DNA of 64,000 bases from Pseudomonas brenneri (GCF_007858285.1 NZ_VFIL01000013.1:87213-151212); one strand, 5' to 3'; counted from the first letter of the stretch, positions 33,268 through 42,848 are shown. The notes: generated by a model from the letters alone, not told the origin. A program made the numbers and translations.

Positions 33268-34651
33268 GAGTTGGGCGGCGCTTGCGAAAGAACACGTAAT
33301 ACACCGTCGACAGGATCAACAGGAACGGCACGCCGAACACCAGGGTCATCTTGAACGCCTCGGTGAAGAACGTGGTGATCATCACCGCGCCCATCAGCAC
33401 CAGCCCCAACAGCGTGCTGTAGGGGAACAGCCGCAGTTGGAACGACAACTTCGGCCCGCCGTGACGTTTGCGGTAACGGCGGAAGAACAGGTGCGTGAGG
33501 AAGATCATGAACCAGGTGAAGATCGCGCCAAACATCGAGATGGCCATCATCAGGGTGAAGGAGCTTTCCGGGTACACCACATTGAGCAGGGTCGCCAGGG
33601 CGATGCCCGAGCTGGACAGCAGCAGGGCATTGAGCGGGATCCCGCTTTTGCTCAGGGCGCCCATGGATTTTGGTGCAAAACCGGCGCGGGACAGGCTGAA
33701 CATCATGCGCGTGGTGATGTAGAGCTGACTGTTCATCGCCGACAACGCGGCAATCAGGATCACAAAGTTCATCACCCCGGTGGCGCCGGGAATGCCGATG
33801 GTCTGCATCACCGTGACAAACGGGCTCTGGCTCTGCCCGGCCTGGTTCCACGGCACGATGGCCAGCATCAGCGCCAGGGTCAGCAGGTAGAACACCACCA
33901 GCCGCACAATCGTGGCGCGGAAGGCTTTTTTCACCGCCTGTTCCGGGTCGGCGGCTTCACCCGCCGCCACCGCGATCATCTCCACGCTCAAGTAGCTGAA
34001 GATCGACACGATCACGGCAATCCACATACCGCTCAGGCCATTGGGGAAAAACCCGCCGTGGGCCGTGTAGTTCTGCACCCCGTAATCCGGGTTGCCGGAG
34101 CCGAACACCACATACACCGCGAGGATGATGAAGCCGACGATGGCGCTGATCTTGATCGTCGAGAACCAGTACTCGAAGTTACCGAACGTCTTCACGCTGA
34201 TGGCGTTGAGCACGATCAGCACGCTGGAGAACGAGACGATCCACACCCATTCCGGCACGTTGGCGAACCAGTACTTCATGTACATCGCCACCGCCGTGAC
34301 TTCGGCGCCCACCGCCAGCACAATCGCCGCCCAGTAGGCATAACGCACCAGGAACCCGGCCAATGGGCTGACATAGAACTCGGCGTAGGCACCAAAGGAG
34401 CCAGAGGTGGAATGAGCCACCGTCATCTCCGCCAGGCAGCCCATCAACAACAAGGTAATCAACGCGCCGATGGCGTAGCTGACCAGCACGCTGGGCCCGG
34501 CATAACCGATGGCGTAGGCGCTGCCCATGAACAACCCGGTGCCGATGGCGCCACCGATGGCGATCATGCTCATCTGCCCGGAAGTGAGCTGGCGCCGCAG
34601 GCCCAGTTCGCGATTGGTGATTGCTGCAAAGCCGTTGTCTGGCGTGGTCAC
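33221..34651 (-). CDS. APC-superfamily amino acid permease next to kynU
   Basis: The start is GTG at 34651 (MTTPDNGFAAITNRELGLRR), with a GGGG element upstream; the longer frame runs through a REPIN. The 476-aa product has twelve hydrophobic segments and the APC signature SMIAIGGAIGTGLFMGSAYA. The final 14 residues (VGASVLAKNPSAPR) come from the REPIN. P. aeruginosa has an amino acid permease (PA2079) directly after kynU in the same arrangement, so this is probably its counterpart for tryptophan, kynurenine or anthranilate-related uptake. It is 151 bases from kynU with a REPIN between. Confidence 0.85.
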   Translation of the reverse strand: MTTPDNGFAAITNRELGLRRQLTSGQMSMIAIGGAIGTGLFMGSAYAIGYAGPSVLVSYAIGALITLLLMGCLAEMTVAHSTSGSFGAYAEFYVSPLAGFLVRYAYWAAIVLAVGAEVTAVAMYMKYWFANVPEWVWIVSFSSVLIVLNAISVKTFGNFEYWFSTIKISAIVGFIILAVYVVFGSGNPDYGVQNYTAHGGFFPNGLSGMWIAVIVSIFSYLSVEMIAVAAGEAADPEQAVKKAFRATIVRLVVFYLLTLALMLAIVPWNQAGQSQSPFVTVMQTIGIPGATGVMNFVILIAALSAMNSQLYITTRMMFSLSRAGFAPKSMGALSKSGIPLNALLLSSSGIALATLLNVVYPESSFTLMMAISMFGAIFTWFMIFLTHLFFRRYRKRHGGPKLSFQLRLFPYSTLLGLVLMGAVMITTFFTEAFKMTLVFGVPFLLILSTVYYVFFRKRRPTPVGASVLAKNPSAPR

Positions 34652-34697
34652 GTGGCGTGCCCCTTTATTATTGTGATGGTTACTGCTGACCAAGCAC

Positions 34698-34786
34698 CTG
34701 TGGGAGCTGGCTTGCCTGCGATGAAATCGCCTCGGTATCACTGACATACCGAGGTGCCTGCATCGCTGGCAAGCCAGCTCCTACAT
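34698..34786. repeat. REPIN between kynU and the permease gene
   Basis: Arms CTGTGGGAGCTGGCTTGCC and GGCAAGCCAGCTCCTACAT with about 50 bases between, the TGCCTGCGATG variant. It separates the permease from kynU. Confidence 0.85.
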
Positions 34787-34802
34787 GGGTTTTGTGGTGT
34801 TC

Positions 34803-36053
34803 TTAGGTGACGCTGTGGCGCACTTTGAATTGCGGTTGGTCCCAGGTGTTGCCGTCGAGGATTTCGCCAAGGATTTGCACCGCATCCCACACCTCGGTGA
34901 AGCTGGTGTACAGCGGGGTAAAGCCAAAACGCATGATCTTCGGCTCGCGGTAATCACCAATCACGCCACGGGCAATCAGGGCCTGGACGATGGCGTAGCC
35001 TTGCGGGTGTTCAAAGCTGACATGACTGCCACGCTTGGCATGGTCGAGCGGGGTAATCAGGGTCAATTCATGGGCGGCGCAGCGGCTTTGCACCAGCTCG
35101 ATGAACAGGTCGGTCAGCGCCAGGGATTTGCGGCGTAGGCTGGCCATGTCGGTCTGGGCGAAGATATCCAGGCCGCACTCGACCATCGCCAGCGAGGTGA
35201 TCGGCTGGGTGCCGCACAGGTAGCGGGTGATGCCCTTGCCCGCCACGTAGTTGGACTCCATGGCGAACTGGCGGCTATGGCCGAACCAGCCCGACAGCGG
35301 CTGTGTCACCAACTCCACCAGCGCCGGGTTGACCCAGACAAACGCCTGGGAGCCCGGGCCGCCGTTGAGGTATTTATAGGTGCAGCCAATGGCGTAGTCG
35401 GCGCCGGCCTGGTGCAGGTCGATCGGCACTGCGCCCGCCGAATGCGCCAGGTCCCAGATTGCCAGCGCGCCGCATTCATGGCTCAGGGCGGTCAGCGCCT
35501 GCATGTCATGCATGTAGCCGGTCTTATAGTTGACGTGGGTGATCATCACCACCGCCGTGTCCTGGTCGATGGCTTGCGGCAGTTCCTCGGGGCTGTTCAC
35601 CAGGCGCAGGGAGTAGCCCTGTTGCAGCAGCGCGGCCAAGCCTTCGGCGATGTATAGGTCGGTGGGGAAGTTGCTCGCCTCACTGACAATCACTTTGCGC
35701 TGCGGCTGGCGTTGACGCTGCACGGTCAAGGCGGCGCTGAGCACCTTGAACAGGTTGATCGAGGTGGTATCGGTAATCACCACTTCAGCCTCGCCCGCGC
35801 CAATCAGCGGCGCCAGGCGATTGCCCAGGCGCTGGGACAGGTCGGCCCAGCCGGCACTGTTCCAGCTGCGGATCAAACCATTGCCCCACTCCTCGGCGAT
35901 CACCGCTTGCGCCCGCTCCAGCGCCGCCACCGGACGCGCCCCAAGGGAGTTGCCGTCAAGGTAGATCACGCCTTCCGGCAGGGCGAATTGATCGCGCAAT
36001 GGCGCCAGCGGGTCCTGGGCGTCGAGGGTCTGGCAATGGTTTCGGCTGGTCAT
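34803..36053 (-). CDS. kynU: kynureninase
   Basis: The start is the ATG at 36053 with AGGA about seven bases upstream, giving 416 aa. Fold-type I PLP enzyme: the lysine is in GCTYKYLNGGPGSQAF and the aspartate in IWDLAHSAGAVP. The N-terminal YLDGNSLGARP and QPLSGWFGHSRQFAM are kynureninase signatures. It cleaves kynurenine to anthranilate plus alanine. The gene is divergent from kynR (36197). In P. aeruginosa kynB lies between kynU and kynR, but here kynB is with kynA at 47 kb. A candidate KynR site lies at 36113-36128. Confidence 0.92.
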   Translation of the reverse strand: MTSRNHCQTLDAQDPLAPLRDQFALPEGVIYLDGNSLGARPVAALERAQAVIAEEWGNGLIRSWNSAGWADLSQRLGNRLAPLIGAGEAEVVITDTTSINLFKVLSAALTVQRQRQPQRKVIVSEASNFPTDLYIAEGLAALLQQGYSLRLVNSPEELPQAIDQDTAVVMITHVNYKTGYMHDMQALTALSHECGALAIWDLAHSAGAVPIDLHQAGADYAIGCTYKYLNGGPGSQAFVWVNPALVELVTQPLSGWFGHSRQFAMESNYVAGKGITRYLCGTQPITSLAMVECGLDIFAQTDMASLRRKSLALTDLFIELVQSRCAAHELTLITPLDHAKRGSHVSFEHPQGYAIVQALIARGVIGDYREPKIMRFGFTPLYTSFTEVWDAVQILGEILDGNTWDQPQFKVRHSVT

Positions 36054-36112
36054 GGAAAGTCCTGTTTTTATAGGTGACGATGGACCAAATAATGAACGAA
36101 GATTTGCAGAAT

Positions 36113-36128
36113 TTTCGTGCAAAGTGCG
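36113..36128. promoter_or_regulatory. candidate KynR box between kynU and kynR
   Basis: TTTCG-TGCAAAG-TGCG in the divergent region. The same spacing pattern TTTCG-N7-TGCG occurs at 47820-47835 upstream of kynB. Confidence 0.35.
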
Positions 36129-36196
36129 CTACAACTGGCTTAATAAGCTGTAGGAAATTCGAATTTAACCTCCAAATACGCGGATTAATTCTAAGC

Positions 36197-36670
36197 ATGA
36201 TTCTCGACGCCACCGACCTGCGCCTCCTGCATTTCCTGCAACAGGATGGCCGTATCAGCAACCAGGAACTGGCGGAGAAAGTCGCCCTGTCGCCATCCGC
36301 CTGCCTGCGCCGTTTGCGCCTGCTGGAGAGTGAGGGGGTGATCAGCGGTTATCGCGCGGTGCTCAATGCCGAGCAGTTGGGCATCGAGCTGGAGGCCATC
36401 GTCCACCTGTCGCTACGCCAGGATGTGGAGGATTGGCACGAGACGTTTATCAAGAAGGTCCAGGGCTGGCCGGAAGTGGCCAGCGCCTATGTGATCACCG
36501 GCGCCAGCAACTATGTGCTGCGGGTGCAGGCGCGCAACCTCAAGCACTTCTCCGACTTTATCGTGAACCACCTGAACCGCACGGCGGGGGTGATGGATAT
36601 TCGGTCGGAGATCGTGCTGCAGAAGATCAAGGATCGGGATGAGGTGCTGGATCTGGTCGTACGCAAATAA
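36197..36670 (+). CDS. kynR: Lrp/AsnC-family regulator KynR
   Basis: The ATG at 36197 gives 157 aa with the Lrp HTH (NQELAEKVALSPSACLRRLR) and the RAM ligand-binding domain (IVHLSLRQDVEDWHETF, YVLRVQARNLKHFSDFI). In P. aeruginosa the divergent KynR senses kynurenine and activates kynU, kynB and kynA. Position and family both fit. Some weak SD-like sequence precedes the start. An upstream ATG at 36074 would add 41 residues without similarity. Confidence 0.88.
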   Translation: MILDATDLRLLHFLQQDGRISNQELAEKVALSPSACLRRLRLLESEGVISGYRAVLNAEQLGIELEAIVHLSLRQDVEDWHETFIKKVQGWPEVASAYVITGASNYVLRVQARNLKHFSDFIVNHLNRTAGVMDIRSEIVLQKIKDRDEVLDLVVRK

Positions 36671-36707
36671 CCAGCTCCACCGCCGCTCCCACATTTTTTT
36701 ACTGCAT

Positions 36708-37637
36708 TCAGTCTTCGAGGGCGCGTACGCGTTGCATGCGTTTTTGCTCGACCGATGCCACCGCTGGCTGCAACTCGAAGTCAAAGTCGATCTGCGCAAA
36801 CTTGCCTTCCACGCCAAATTCGCGCGCCAGCTGTTGATCCTCGCTGAAACGAATCTCGGCAATCAACTCATCCCGCGTGGCATAGGCAAAGTCATCATGC
36901 AGGTACGGATCATCCGACAGGTTGATCTGCGTGGTCAGGTGCCGATGCCCCGGTGCCGAGATGAAGAAGTGGATATGCGCCGGCCGCTGGCCGTGACGCC
37001 CCAGTTGATCGAGCAACTGCTGGGTCGGGCCGGTCGGTGGGCAGCCGTAGCCGGACGGGACGATGCTGCGAAAGCGGTAGTTGCCCTGGGCATCGGTCTC
37101 GATCCGACGACGCAGGTTGAACTCCGATTGCGTCGGGTCGAACCAGGAGTAAGTGCCGCCGGTATTGGCCTGCCACACATCCACAATCGCCCCGACCAAT
37201 GGCTTGCCATCGACATCGCGCACCTGCCCGCGCATGAACAGCGGCACGGCCGCATCCAGGCCATCGTCAAGTCGCGCCTCGTACTTGGACAGCGGCGCGC
37301 CGGCCACATACAACGGCCCTTCGATGGTGCGCGGGGTACCGCCGGACTTGCCGGCTTCCTCGTCGGCCGCGTCCATCAACATATCCAGGTAATGCTCCAG
37401 GCCCAGGCCTGCGGCCAGCAACCCGGCTTCCTGGTTCTTGCCCAGCTCGTTGAGGTAGTTGACCGCCTTCCAGAACTCTTCCGGGGTCACTTCCAAGTCT
37501 TCGATGATGTTCACCGTATCGCGCAGGATCCGGTAGATCAGCGCCTTGGCCCGTGGGTTGCCGGCGTCATTGAGGTTGCCGCTGGCTTCTTCGAGGAAGC
37601 GTTGGGCGTGGGCAGTCTGGGACAGTCGAATGGACAT
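36708..37637 (-). CDS. catA: catechol 1,2-dioxygenase
   Basis: The 309-aa product is an intradiol dioxygenase with the N-terminal dimerisation helices and the Fe(III) site: TYSWFDPTQ, SGYGCPP and RPAHIHFFI, whose tyrosines and His-x-His chelate iron. It cleaves catechol to cis,cis-muconate. It is the last gene of the catBCA operon transcribed away from catR, with catC 42 bases upstream. Confidence 0.93.
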   Translation of the reverse strand: MSIRLSQTAHAQRFLEEASGNLNDAGNPRAKALIYRILRDTVNIIEDLEVTPEEFWKAVNYLNELGKNQEAGLLAAGLGLEHYLDMLMDAADEEAGKSGGTPRTIEGPLYVAGAPLSKYEARLDDGLDAAVPLFMRGQVRDVDGKPLVGAIVDVWQANTGGTYSWFDPTQSEFNLRRRIETDAQGNYRFRSIVPSGYGCPPTGPTQQLLDQLGRHGQRPAHIHFFISAPGHRHLTTQINLSDDPYLHDDFAYATRDELIAEIRFSEDQQLAREFGVEGKFAQIDFDFELQPAVASVEQKRMQRVRALED

Positions 37638-37679
37638 GGTGCAATCCTCATCTTGTAATTATTAGGTGGCTAGACAGGC

Positions 37680-37970
37680 TCAGCGATCATCCTCACGGAT
37701 CGACGACGGATGCCGGCAAAGGGCATTCACTTCGATGGCCATGTAGGGATAGAGCGGCAGTTGCATCAGCAGGTCATGCAGTTCCTGCACGCTGTCGACA
37801 TCGAACACGCTGTAGTTGGCGTACAGCCCGGCGATACGCCACAGGTGGCGCCATTTACCCTGCGCTTGCAGGCGTTGGGCCAGGGCCTTTTCGTCGGCCT
37901 TGAGGGCCGCCGCGCGCTCGGGGTTCATATCGACGGGCAGGTTGACGGTCATTTTTACGTGGAACAACAT
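37680..37970 (-). CDS. catC: muconolactone isomerase
   Basis: The start is the ATG at 37970 (MLFHVKMTVNLPVDMNPERA) and the length of 96 aa is normal for CatC, which isomerises muconolactone to beta-ketoadipate enol-lactone. Family residues such as GKWRHLWRIAGLYANYSVFDV and LLMQLPLYPYM are present. It lies 13 bases after catB and is co-transcribed with it. Confidence 0.93.
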   Translation of the reverse strand: MLFHVKMTVNLPVDMNPERAAALKADEKALAQRLQAQGKWRHLWRIAGLYANYSVFDVDSVQELHDLLMQLPLYPYMAIEVNALCRHPSSIREDDR

Positions 37971-37983
37971 CGCAGGCGTCCTC

Positions 37984-39111
37984 TTAATGTTTGTCGCGAC
38001 GGAAGAACGCCAGGCGCTCCTCATCAATGGCCAGGCCCAAACCCGGGGCGGTCGAGACATGCAGGTGGAAATCGCGATACAGCAGCGGCTCGGTGAGGAT
38101 GTCCTCGGTGAGCAGCAGCGGCCCGAACAGCTCGGTGTCCCAGGCCAGTTTGTTCAAAGTGAGAAACGCATGGGCCGACGCCAGGGTGCCGACCCCGCCT
38201 TCGAGCATGGTGCCGCCATACAGGCCAATACCTGCCGCCTCGGCAATCGCCGCCGTGCGCAATACCGCGCGCGGGCCGCCGTTTTTCGCGATCTTCAGCG
38301 CGAACACCGAGGCCGCACCTTCGCGGGCCAGGTTGAAGGCATCTTCGACACACTCGATGGATTCGTCCGCCATGATCGGTGCCGGGCTCGACAGGTTGAG
38401 CCGGGCCATGCCGCCACGGTTATTGCGCGAGATCGGCTGCTCGATCAGATCGATACCGTTGTCGCCCAGCACCTTGCAGGCACGCAGGGCCACGGCTTCG
38501 TCCCAGGCCTGATTGACATCGACCCGCACGCTGGCGCGCTCGCCCAGGGCCTTTTTGATCGCGATCACGTGGGCCAGGTCCTGGCTGACTTCCCCGGCGC
38601 CGATCTTCAACTTGAAGATCCGGTGGCGGCGCAGGTCGAGCATCTTCTCGGCTTCTTCGATGTCTTTTGCGGTGTTGCCGCTGGCCAGGGTCCACGCCAC
38701 CGGCAAGGCATCGCGCACGCGGCCGCCGAGCAGTTCGCTGACGGGCAGCCCCAGGCGCTTGCCGAGGGCATCGAGCAAGGCGCTTTCGATACCGGACTTG
38801 GCAAAGGTGTTGCCACGGATGCTGCGCTCCAGGCGCAACATGGCCGCATTGATGTTGCTGGCGTCCTGGCCAATCAACAGCGGCGCAAAGTGTTGGTCGA
38901 TATTGGTCTTGATGCTGTCGGGGCTTTCGTTGCCGTAGCTCAAGCCACCGATGGTGGTGGACTCGCCAATCCCTTCGATGCCGTCGGCGCAACGCACGCG
39001 AATGATCACCAGGGTCTGGTTCTGCATGGTGTGCATCGCCAGCTTGTGCGGGCGGATGGTGGGGAGATCGACGATGATGGTCTCGATCGACTCGATGGCA
39101 CAAATCGGCAT
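37984..39111 (-). CDS. catB: muconate cycloisomerase
   Basis: The start is the ATG at 39111, giving 375 aa. It is an enolase-superfamily (MLE subgroup) enzyme with the KxK motif in FKLKIGAGE, the metal ligands in DVNQAWDE, EQPI and ADES, and the second-lysine region ALKIAKNGG. It lactonises cis,cis-muconate to muconolactone. The first gene of the catBCA operon, it is divergent from catR; the intergenic palindrome at 39174-39188 is a candidate CatR site. Confidence 0.92.
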   Translation of the reverse strand: MPICAIESIETIIVDLPTIRPHKLAMHTMQNQTLVIIRVRCADGIEGIGESTTIGGLSYGNESPDSIKTNIDQHFAPLLIGQDASNINAAMLRLERSIRGNTFAKSGIESALLDALGKRLGLPVSELLGGRVRDALPVAWTLASGNTAKDIEEAEKMLDLRRHRIFKLKIGAGEVSQDLAHVIAIKKALGERASVRVDVNQAWDEAVALRACKVLGDNGIDLIEQPISRNNRGGMARLNLSSPAPIMADESIECVEDAFNLAREGAASVFALKIAKNGGPRAVLRTAAIAEAAGIGLYGGTMLEGGVGTLASAHAFLTLNKLAWDTELFGPLLLTEDILTEPLLYRDFHLHVSTAPGLGLAIDEERLAFFRRDKH

Positions 39112-39173
39112 GGCAATACCCGTTGGGTTCTTTATAGGTCTGGCCTGATTCTGTCGCCCATTGTTGTTGGCTT

Positions 39174-39188
39174 CCAATATAGAATTGG
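39174..39188. promoter_or_regulatory. candidate CatR binding palindrome
   Basis: CCAAT-ATAGA-ATTGG, a perfect 5-bp inverted repeat with 5-base spacer, LysR-like, centred between catB and catR. Confidence 0.4.
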
Positions 39189-39225
39189 TCTCGAACAATA
39201 CCCTCAAGGTATGAGAGGAATCCGT

Positions 39226-40101
39226 ATGGAACTGCGCCACCTGCGTTACTTCCAGGTGTTGGGGGAAACCCTGAACTTCACCCGTGCTGCCGAACGCCTG
39301 CACATTGCCCAGCCGCCGTTGAGCCGGCAGATCCAGCAATTGGAGGATGAATTGGGCGTGGTCCTGCTGGAGCGTGGCCGGCCACTGCGGCTGACCGAAG
39401 CCGGGCGGTACTTCTATGAACACGCCAATGTGCTGTTGGAGCAACTGGCCAAGACCTGCGATAACACGCGGCGCATTGGCCTGGGGCAGAAGACCTGGCT
39501 GGGCATCGGTTTTGCCCCCTCGACCCTGTATGGCGTACTGCCGGAGCTGATTCGCCGCCTGCGCAGCCATGACGCGCTGGAGCTGGAGCTGGGGCTGGCG
39601 GAGATGACCACCCTGCAACAGGTCGAAGCGCTCAAGGCCGGGCGTATCGATGTGGGTTTCGGGCGGATTCGCATTGATGACCCGGCCATCGTCCAGCGCG
39701 TGCTGGTAGAGGATCGGCTGGTGGCGGTGTTGCCCGCCGGGCACCCGCTGCTGGGCGCGCCGGTAACGCTCGCGCAACTGGCCGCCGAGCCACTGGTGCT
39801 CTACCCCGGCAACCCACGCCCCAGTTATGCCGACCATGTGATCGCACTGTTCGACACCCATGGCTTGGCGATCAAGGTGGCGCAATGGACCAATGAATTG
39901 CAGACCGCCATCGGCCTGGTCGGCGCGGGCATGGGCGTGACGCTGGTGCCGGCCTCGGTGCAGATGCTGCATCGGGCGGATATCGGCTATACGCCGATTG
40001 TCGAGGCCACGGCGACTTCGCCGATCATTCTCAGCCGGCGGATTAATGACCAGTCGCCGGGACTCAGCCATTGCCTGCAATTGGTTGAAGAGTTGATCTG
40101 A
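39226..40101 (+). CDS. catR: LysR-family activator CatR
   Basis: The ATG at 39226 (preceded by GAGAGGAATCC) gives 291 aa. It has the CatR/BenM-type N-terminus MELRHLRYFQVLGETLNFTR, the HTH AAERLHIAQPPLSRQIQQLE and an effector domain for cis,cis-muconate. It is divergent from catBCA, as in P. putida and P. aeruginosa, and activates the operon when muconate binds. Confidence 0.92.
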   Translation: MELRHLRYFQVLGETLNFTRAAERLHIAQPPLSRQIQQLEDELGVVLLERGRPLRLTEAGRYFYEHANVLLEQLAKTCDNTRRIGLGQKTWLGIGFAPSTLYGVLPELIRRLRSHDALELELGLAEMTTLQQVEALKAGRIDVGFGRIRIDDPAIVQRVLVEDRLVAVLPAGHPLLGAPVTLAQLAAEPLVLYPGNPRPSYADHVIALFDTHGLAIKVAQWTNELQTAIGLVGAGMGVTLVPASVQMLHRADIGYTPIVEATATSPIILSRRINDQSPGLSHCLQLVEELI

Positions 40102-40144
40102 AATCTCCCAAACACCAGCCCCCACATTTTGATCTGCGGTGTGT

Positions 40145-41146
40145 TCAGGCACCGCGCATGCGCCGCGCATCGTTGCGTTGCAGCGTCTGGCTGGGGGATT
40201 CGTCGAAGAGTTTGCGGTACTCCGCCGAGAACCTTCCCAGGTGGGTAAAGCCCCAGCCCAGGGCGATCTCGGAGATGGTGCGGGTGGCCCCGTGTTCAAG
40301 AATTTCCTGGCGCACTGCGCTCAGGCGGTACTTTTTCAAATACGCCATGGGCGACAGGGCGAAGTATTTGCGAAACGCATCGAACAGCTTGAACCGCGAT
40401 ACGCCGGTGGCCGCCTCCAGGTCTTCCAGGTGCAGCGCTTCGCGGGCGTTGTCGTGGATGTACTGGCGGGCGCGGATCAGGTAGTGGGGCAACTTGACCC
40501 CCAGCACGTCGCGCAATTCTTCGGAGTAGTTGTTCGGCTGGGCCAGGATCAGGCCCTTGATCAGCGAGCTTTCCAGGTCACGGGTAAAGGCGGCCTGGTC
40601 ATACAGTTCGCTGCTGTGTTCCAGCTCCGCGATGAAGTGCCGCGCCATGCGCCACCACGCCGCCGGTGCGCCCTGCACCGCATCCATCACCGACTCAAAG
40701 CGCAACGGCGCATCAATCGGGCGCTGCAGCAGGCCCTCCAGGGTTTCGCTCATTGCCGCGCGGGTAATCACCACTTGCAGCTTGCGGCAATCGCCGGAGA
40801 TCGCCAGCACCTGGTGTTCATTGGGCGAGATGATCACGCCCTGGTCGCGGTTGGAGCTCAGGCGCTGGCCACCCTTGCTCAACTCCTGCTCGCCCACCAG
40901 CGGCAGGCTCAGGCTGTAGCTGCTGAAGTGTTCGGCGTCTTCGATATCAATGGTCACGTCGGTGCCGTATTCGATCACCCCCAGCGTAGTGGCGCGGGAC
41001 TTGAACACGTTGGCACTGTGGTGGAATCGCAGGCGTTCCGGGGTGGTGGTTTCCAGCCGATGGGGCCCGCAGATGCCGGACATCCAGCTGCGGGCGCCTT
41101 CAAGGTCGAAACGTTCAATACGGATATCGCGTGTATGGCTACTCAT
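40145..41146 (-). CDS. antR: AraC/XylS-family activator AntR
   Basis: The start is the ATG at 41146 (MSSHTRDIRIERFDLEGARS), giving 333 aa; the frame continues right without a better start. The N-terminal half is the variable effector domain and the C-terminus is AraC HTH (AATGVSRFKLFDAFRKYFAL, ISEIALGWGFTHLGRFSAEY). In P. aeruginosa antR sits between catR and antABC exactly as here and responds to anthranilate. It is divergent from antA across 310 bases. Confidence 0.88.
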   Translation of the reverse strand: MSSHTRDIRIERFDLEGARSWMSGICGPHRLETTTPERLRFHHSANVFKSRATTLGVIEYGTDVTIDIEDAEHFSSYSLSLPLVGEQELSKGGQRLSSNRDQGVIISPNEHQVLAISGDCRKLQVVITRAAMSETLEGLLQRPIDAPLRFESVMDAVQGAPAAWWRMARHFIAELEHSSELYDQAAFTRDLESSLIKGLILAQPNNYSEELRDVLGVKLPHYLIRARQYIHDNAREALHLEDLEAATGVSRFKLFDAFRKYFALSPMAYLKKYRLSAVRQEILEHGATRTISEIALGWGFTHLGRFSAEYRKLFDESPSQTLQRNDARRMRGA

Positions 41147-41456
41147 CAGGTTGCACTCACGGCGGTTGTGGCCAGCGCGCTCTGACGGCGCGTCCGGTGG
41201 ATCAAGGCAAGTTCTGCGCCACGCCAGGCACTTGCCCACTGGGTGGATAGCAAGCGCCGACTATGTGGATAAGAAGCCGGCTTTTGCGACAAATGCCTGG
41301 CAAGACAGTAGCGCATTCCCCTGCGTCGTTGCACCCAAGTGGGTACTTGCTCCCCAACTATGCGGCCCATCTTCCCCGACTAAGCGGATAGCTGGCCGCC
41401 CTCCTGCCCGCCTCTAATGGACCACCGATTAGCCACCCAACAAAAAGGTGCCTCCC
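41147..41456. promoter_or_regulatory. antR-antA divergent regulatory region
   Basis: No gene. CGACTATGTGGATA (41258-41271) and CGACTAAGCGGATA (41377-41390) match at 12 of 14 bases, and a further GGATA stands at 41245-41249. TGCA-N7-GGGTA occurs at about 41330-41345. GG-N-TA half-sites are the type bound by XylS-family activators, so these are candidate AntR sites. Confidence 0.4.
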
Positions 41457-42848
41457 ATGAGTGGTGCAAGAAGCGTCGAGCAGTGGAAAACCTTTATCGA
41501 AAGCTGCCTGGATTTTCGCCCGGCAGACGAAGTGTTCCGCATCGCCCGCGACATGTTCACCGAGCCCGAACTGTTCGACCTGGAGATGGAACTGATCTTC
41601 GAGAAAAACTGGATCTACGCCTGCCACGAAAGCGAACTGGCCAACAATCATGACTTCGTGACCCTGCGCGCCGGGCGCCAGCCGATGATCATCACCCGCG
41701 ACGGTGAAGGCCAGCTCAATGCCCTGATCAACGCCTGCCAGCATCGCGGCACCACCTTGACCCGCGTCGGCAAGGGCAATCAGTCCACCTTCACCTGCCC
41801 GTTCCACGCCTGGTGCTACAAGAGCGATGGTCGCCTGGTGAAGGTCAAGGCGCCGGGGGAATACCCGGAAAGTTTCGACAAGGCCACCCGCGGCCTGAAG
41901 AAGGCGCGCATCGAGAGCTACAAGGGCTTTGTGTTTATCAGCCTCGACGTGCAGGGCACCGACAGCCTGCAAGACTTCCTCGGCGACGCCAAAGTGTTCT
42001 TCGACATGATGGTCGCGCAGTCGGCCACCGGTGAGCTGGAAGTGCTGCCCGGCAAGTCGGCCTACACCTACGACGGCAACTGGAAGCTGCAGAACGAAAA
42101 CGGCCTGGACGGCTACCACGTCAGCACCGTGCACTATAACTACGTGGCCACCGTGCAGCATCGCCAGCAGGTCAACACCGAAAACGGCAGCGCCTCCGGC
42201 AGCACCCTGGACTACAGCAAGCTCGGCGCCGGCGATGCCAATACCGATGACGGCTGGTTTGCCTTCAACAACGGCCACAGCGTGTTGTTCAGCGACATGC
42301 CCAACCCCAGCGTGCGCTCGGGCTACGCCACCATCATGCCGCGCCTGGTGCAAGAGCATGGCCAGGCCAAGGCCGAATGGATGATGCACCGCCTGCGCAA
42401 CCTGAACGTCTACCCGAGCCTGTTCTTCCTCGACCAGATCAGCTCGCAACTGCGCATTATCCGCCCGGTGGCGTGGAACAAGACCGAGATCATCAGCCAG
42501 TGCCTGGGGGTCAAGCACGAGTCTGACGCCGACCGCGAGAACCGTATCCGCCAGTTTGAAGACTTCTTCAACGTGTCCGGCATGGGCACCCCGGACGACC
42601 TGGTGGAGTTTCGCGAAGCCCAGCGCGGTTTCCAGGGCCGCCTGGAACGCTGGAGCGATATCTCCCGGGGCAGCCATCGCTGGGCAACCGGGCCGACGCC
42701 CAACAGCGAAGCCATTGGCATTACACCTGCGATGACCGGTACCGAATTCACCCACGAAGGGCTGTATGTCAACCAGCACCGCAACTGGCAGAAATTCCTG
42801 CTGAACGGTCTCGACACCCAAGCCCTGAAACTGCACGAGGTGAAATGA
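41457..42848 (+). CDS. antA: anthranilate 1,2-dioxygenase, large (alpha) subunit
   Basis: The start is the ATG at 41457 with AAGG eight bases upstream, giving 463 aa. The Rieske cluster motif is ACQHRGTTLTR...FTCPFHAWCY (C-x-H and C-x2-H). The catalytic Fe(II) site includes GLDGYHVSTVHYNY (His, His). The N-terminus MSGARSVEQWKSFIESCLDF-like sequence agrees with P. aeruginosa AntA as I recall it, not with BenA. It catalyses dioxygenation and deamination of anthranilate to catechol directly. The stop overlaps antB. Confidence 0.9.
   Translation: MSGARSVEQWKTFIESCLDFRPADEVFRIARDMFTEPELFDLEMELIFEKNWIYACHESELANNHDFVTLRAGRQPMIITRDGEGQLNALINACQHRGTTLTRVGKGNQSTFTCPFHAWCYKSDGRLVKVKAPGEYPESFDKATRGLKKARIESYKGFVFISLDVQGTDSLQDFLGDAKVFFDMMVAQSATGELEVLPGKSAYTYDGNWKLQNENGLDGYHVSTVHYNYVATVQHRQQVNTENGSASGSTLDYSKLGAGDANTDDGWFAFNNGHSVLFSDMPNPSVRSGYATIMPRLVQEHGQAKAEWMMHRLRNLNVYPSLFFLDQISSQLRIIRPVAWNKTEIISQCLGVKHESDADRENRIRQFEDFFNVSGMGTPDDLVEFREAQRGFQGRLERWSDISRGSHRWATGPTPNSEAIGITPAMTGTEFTHEGLYVNQHRNWQKFLLNGLDTQALKLHEVK

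Noticed and set aside
37984..40299. A 771-codon minus-strand frame covering catB and catR
   Set aside because: Only its first part (catB, from 39111 leftward) is a real gene; the rest is the opposite strand of catR.
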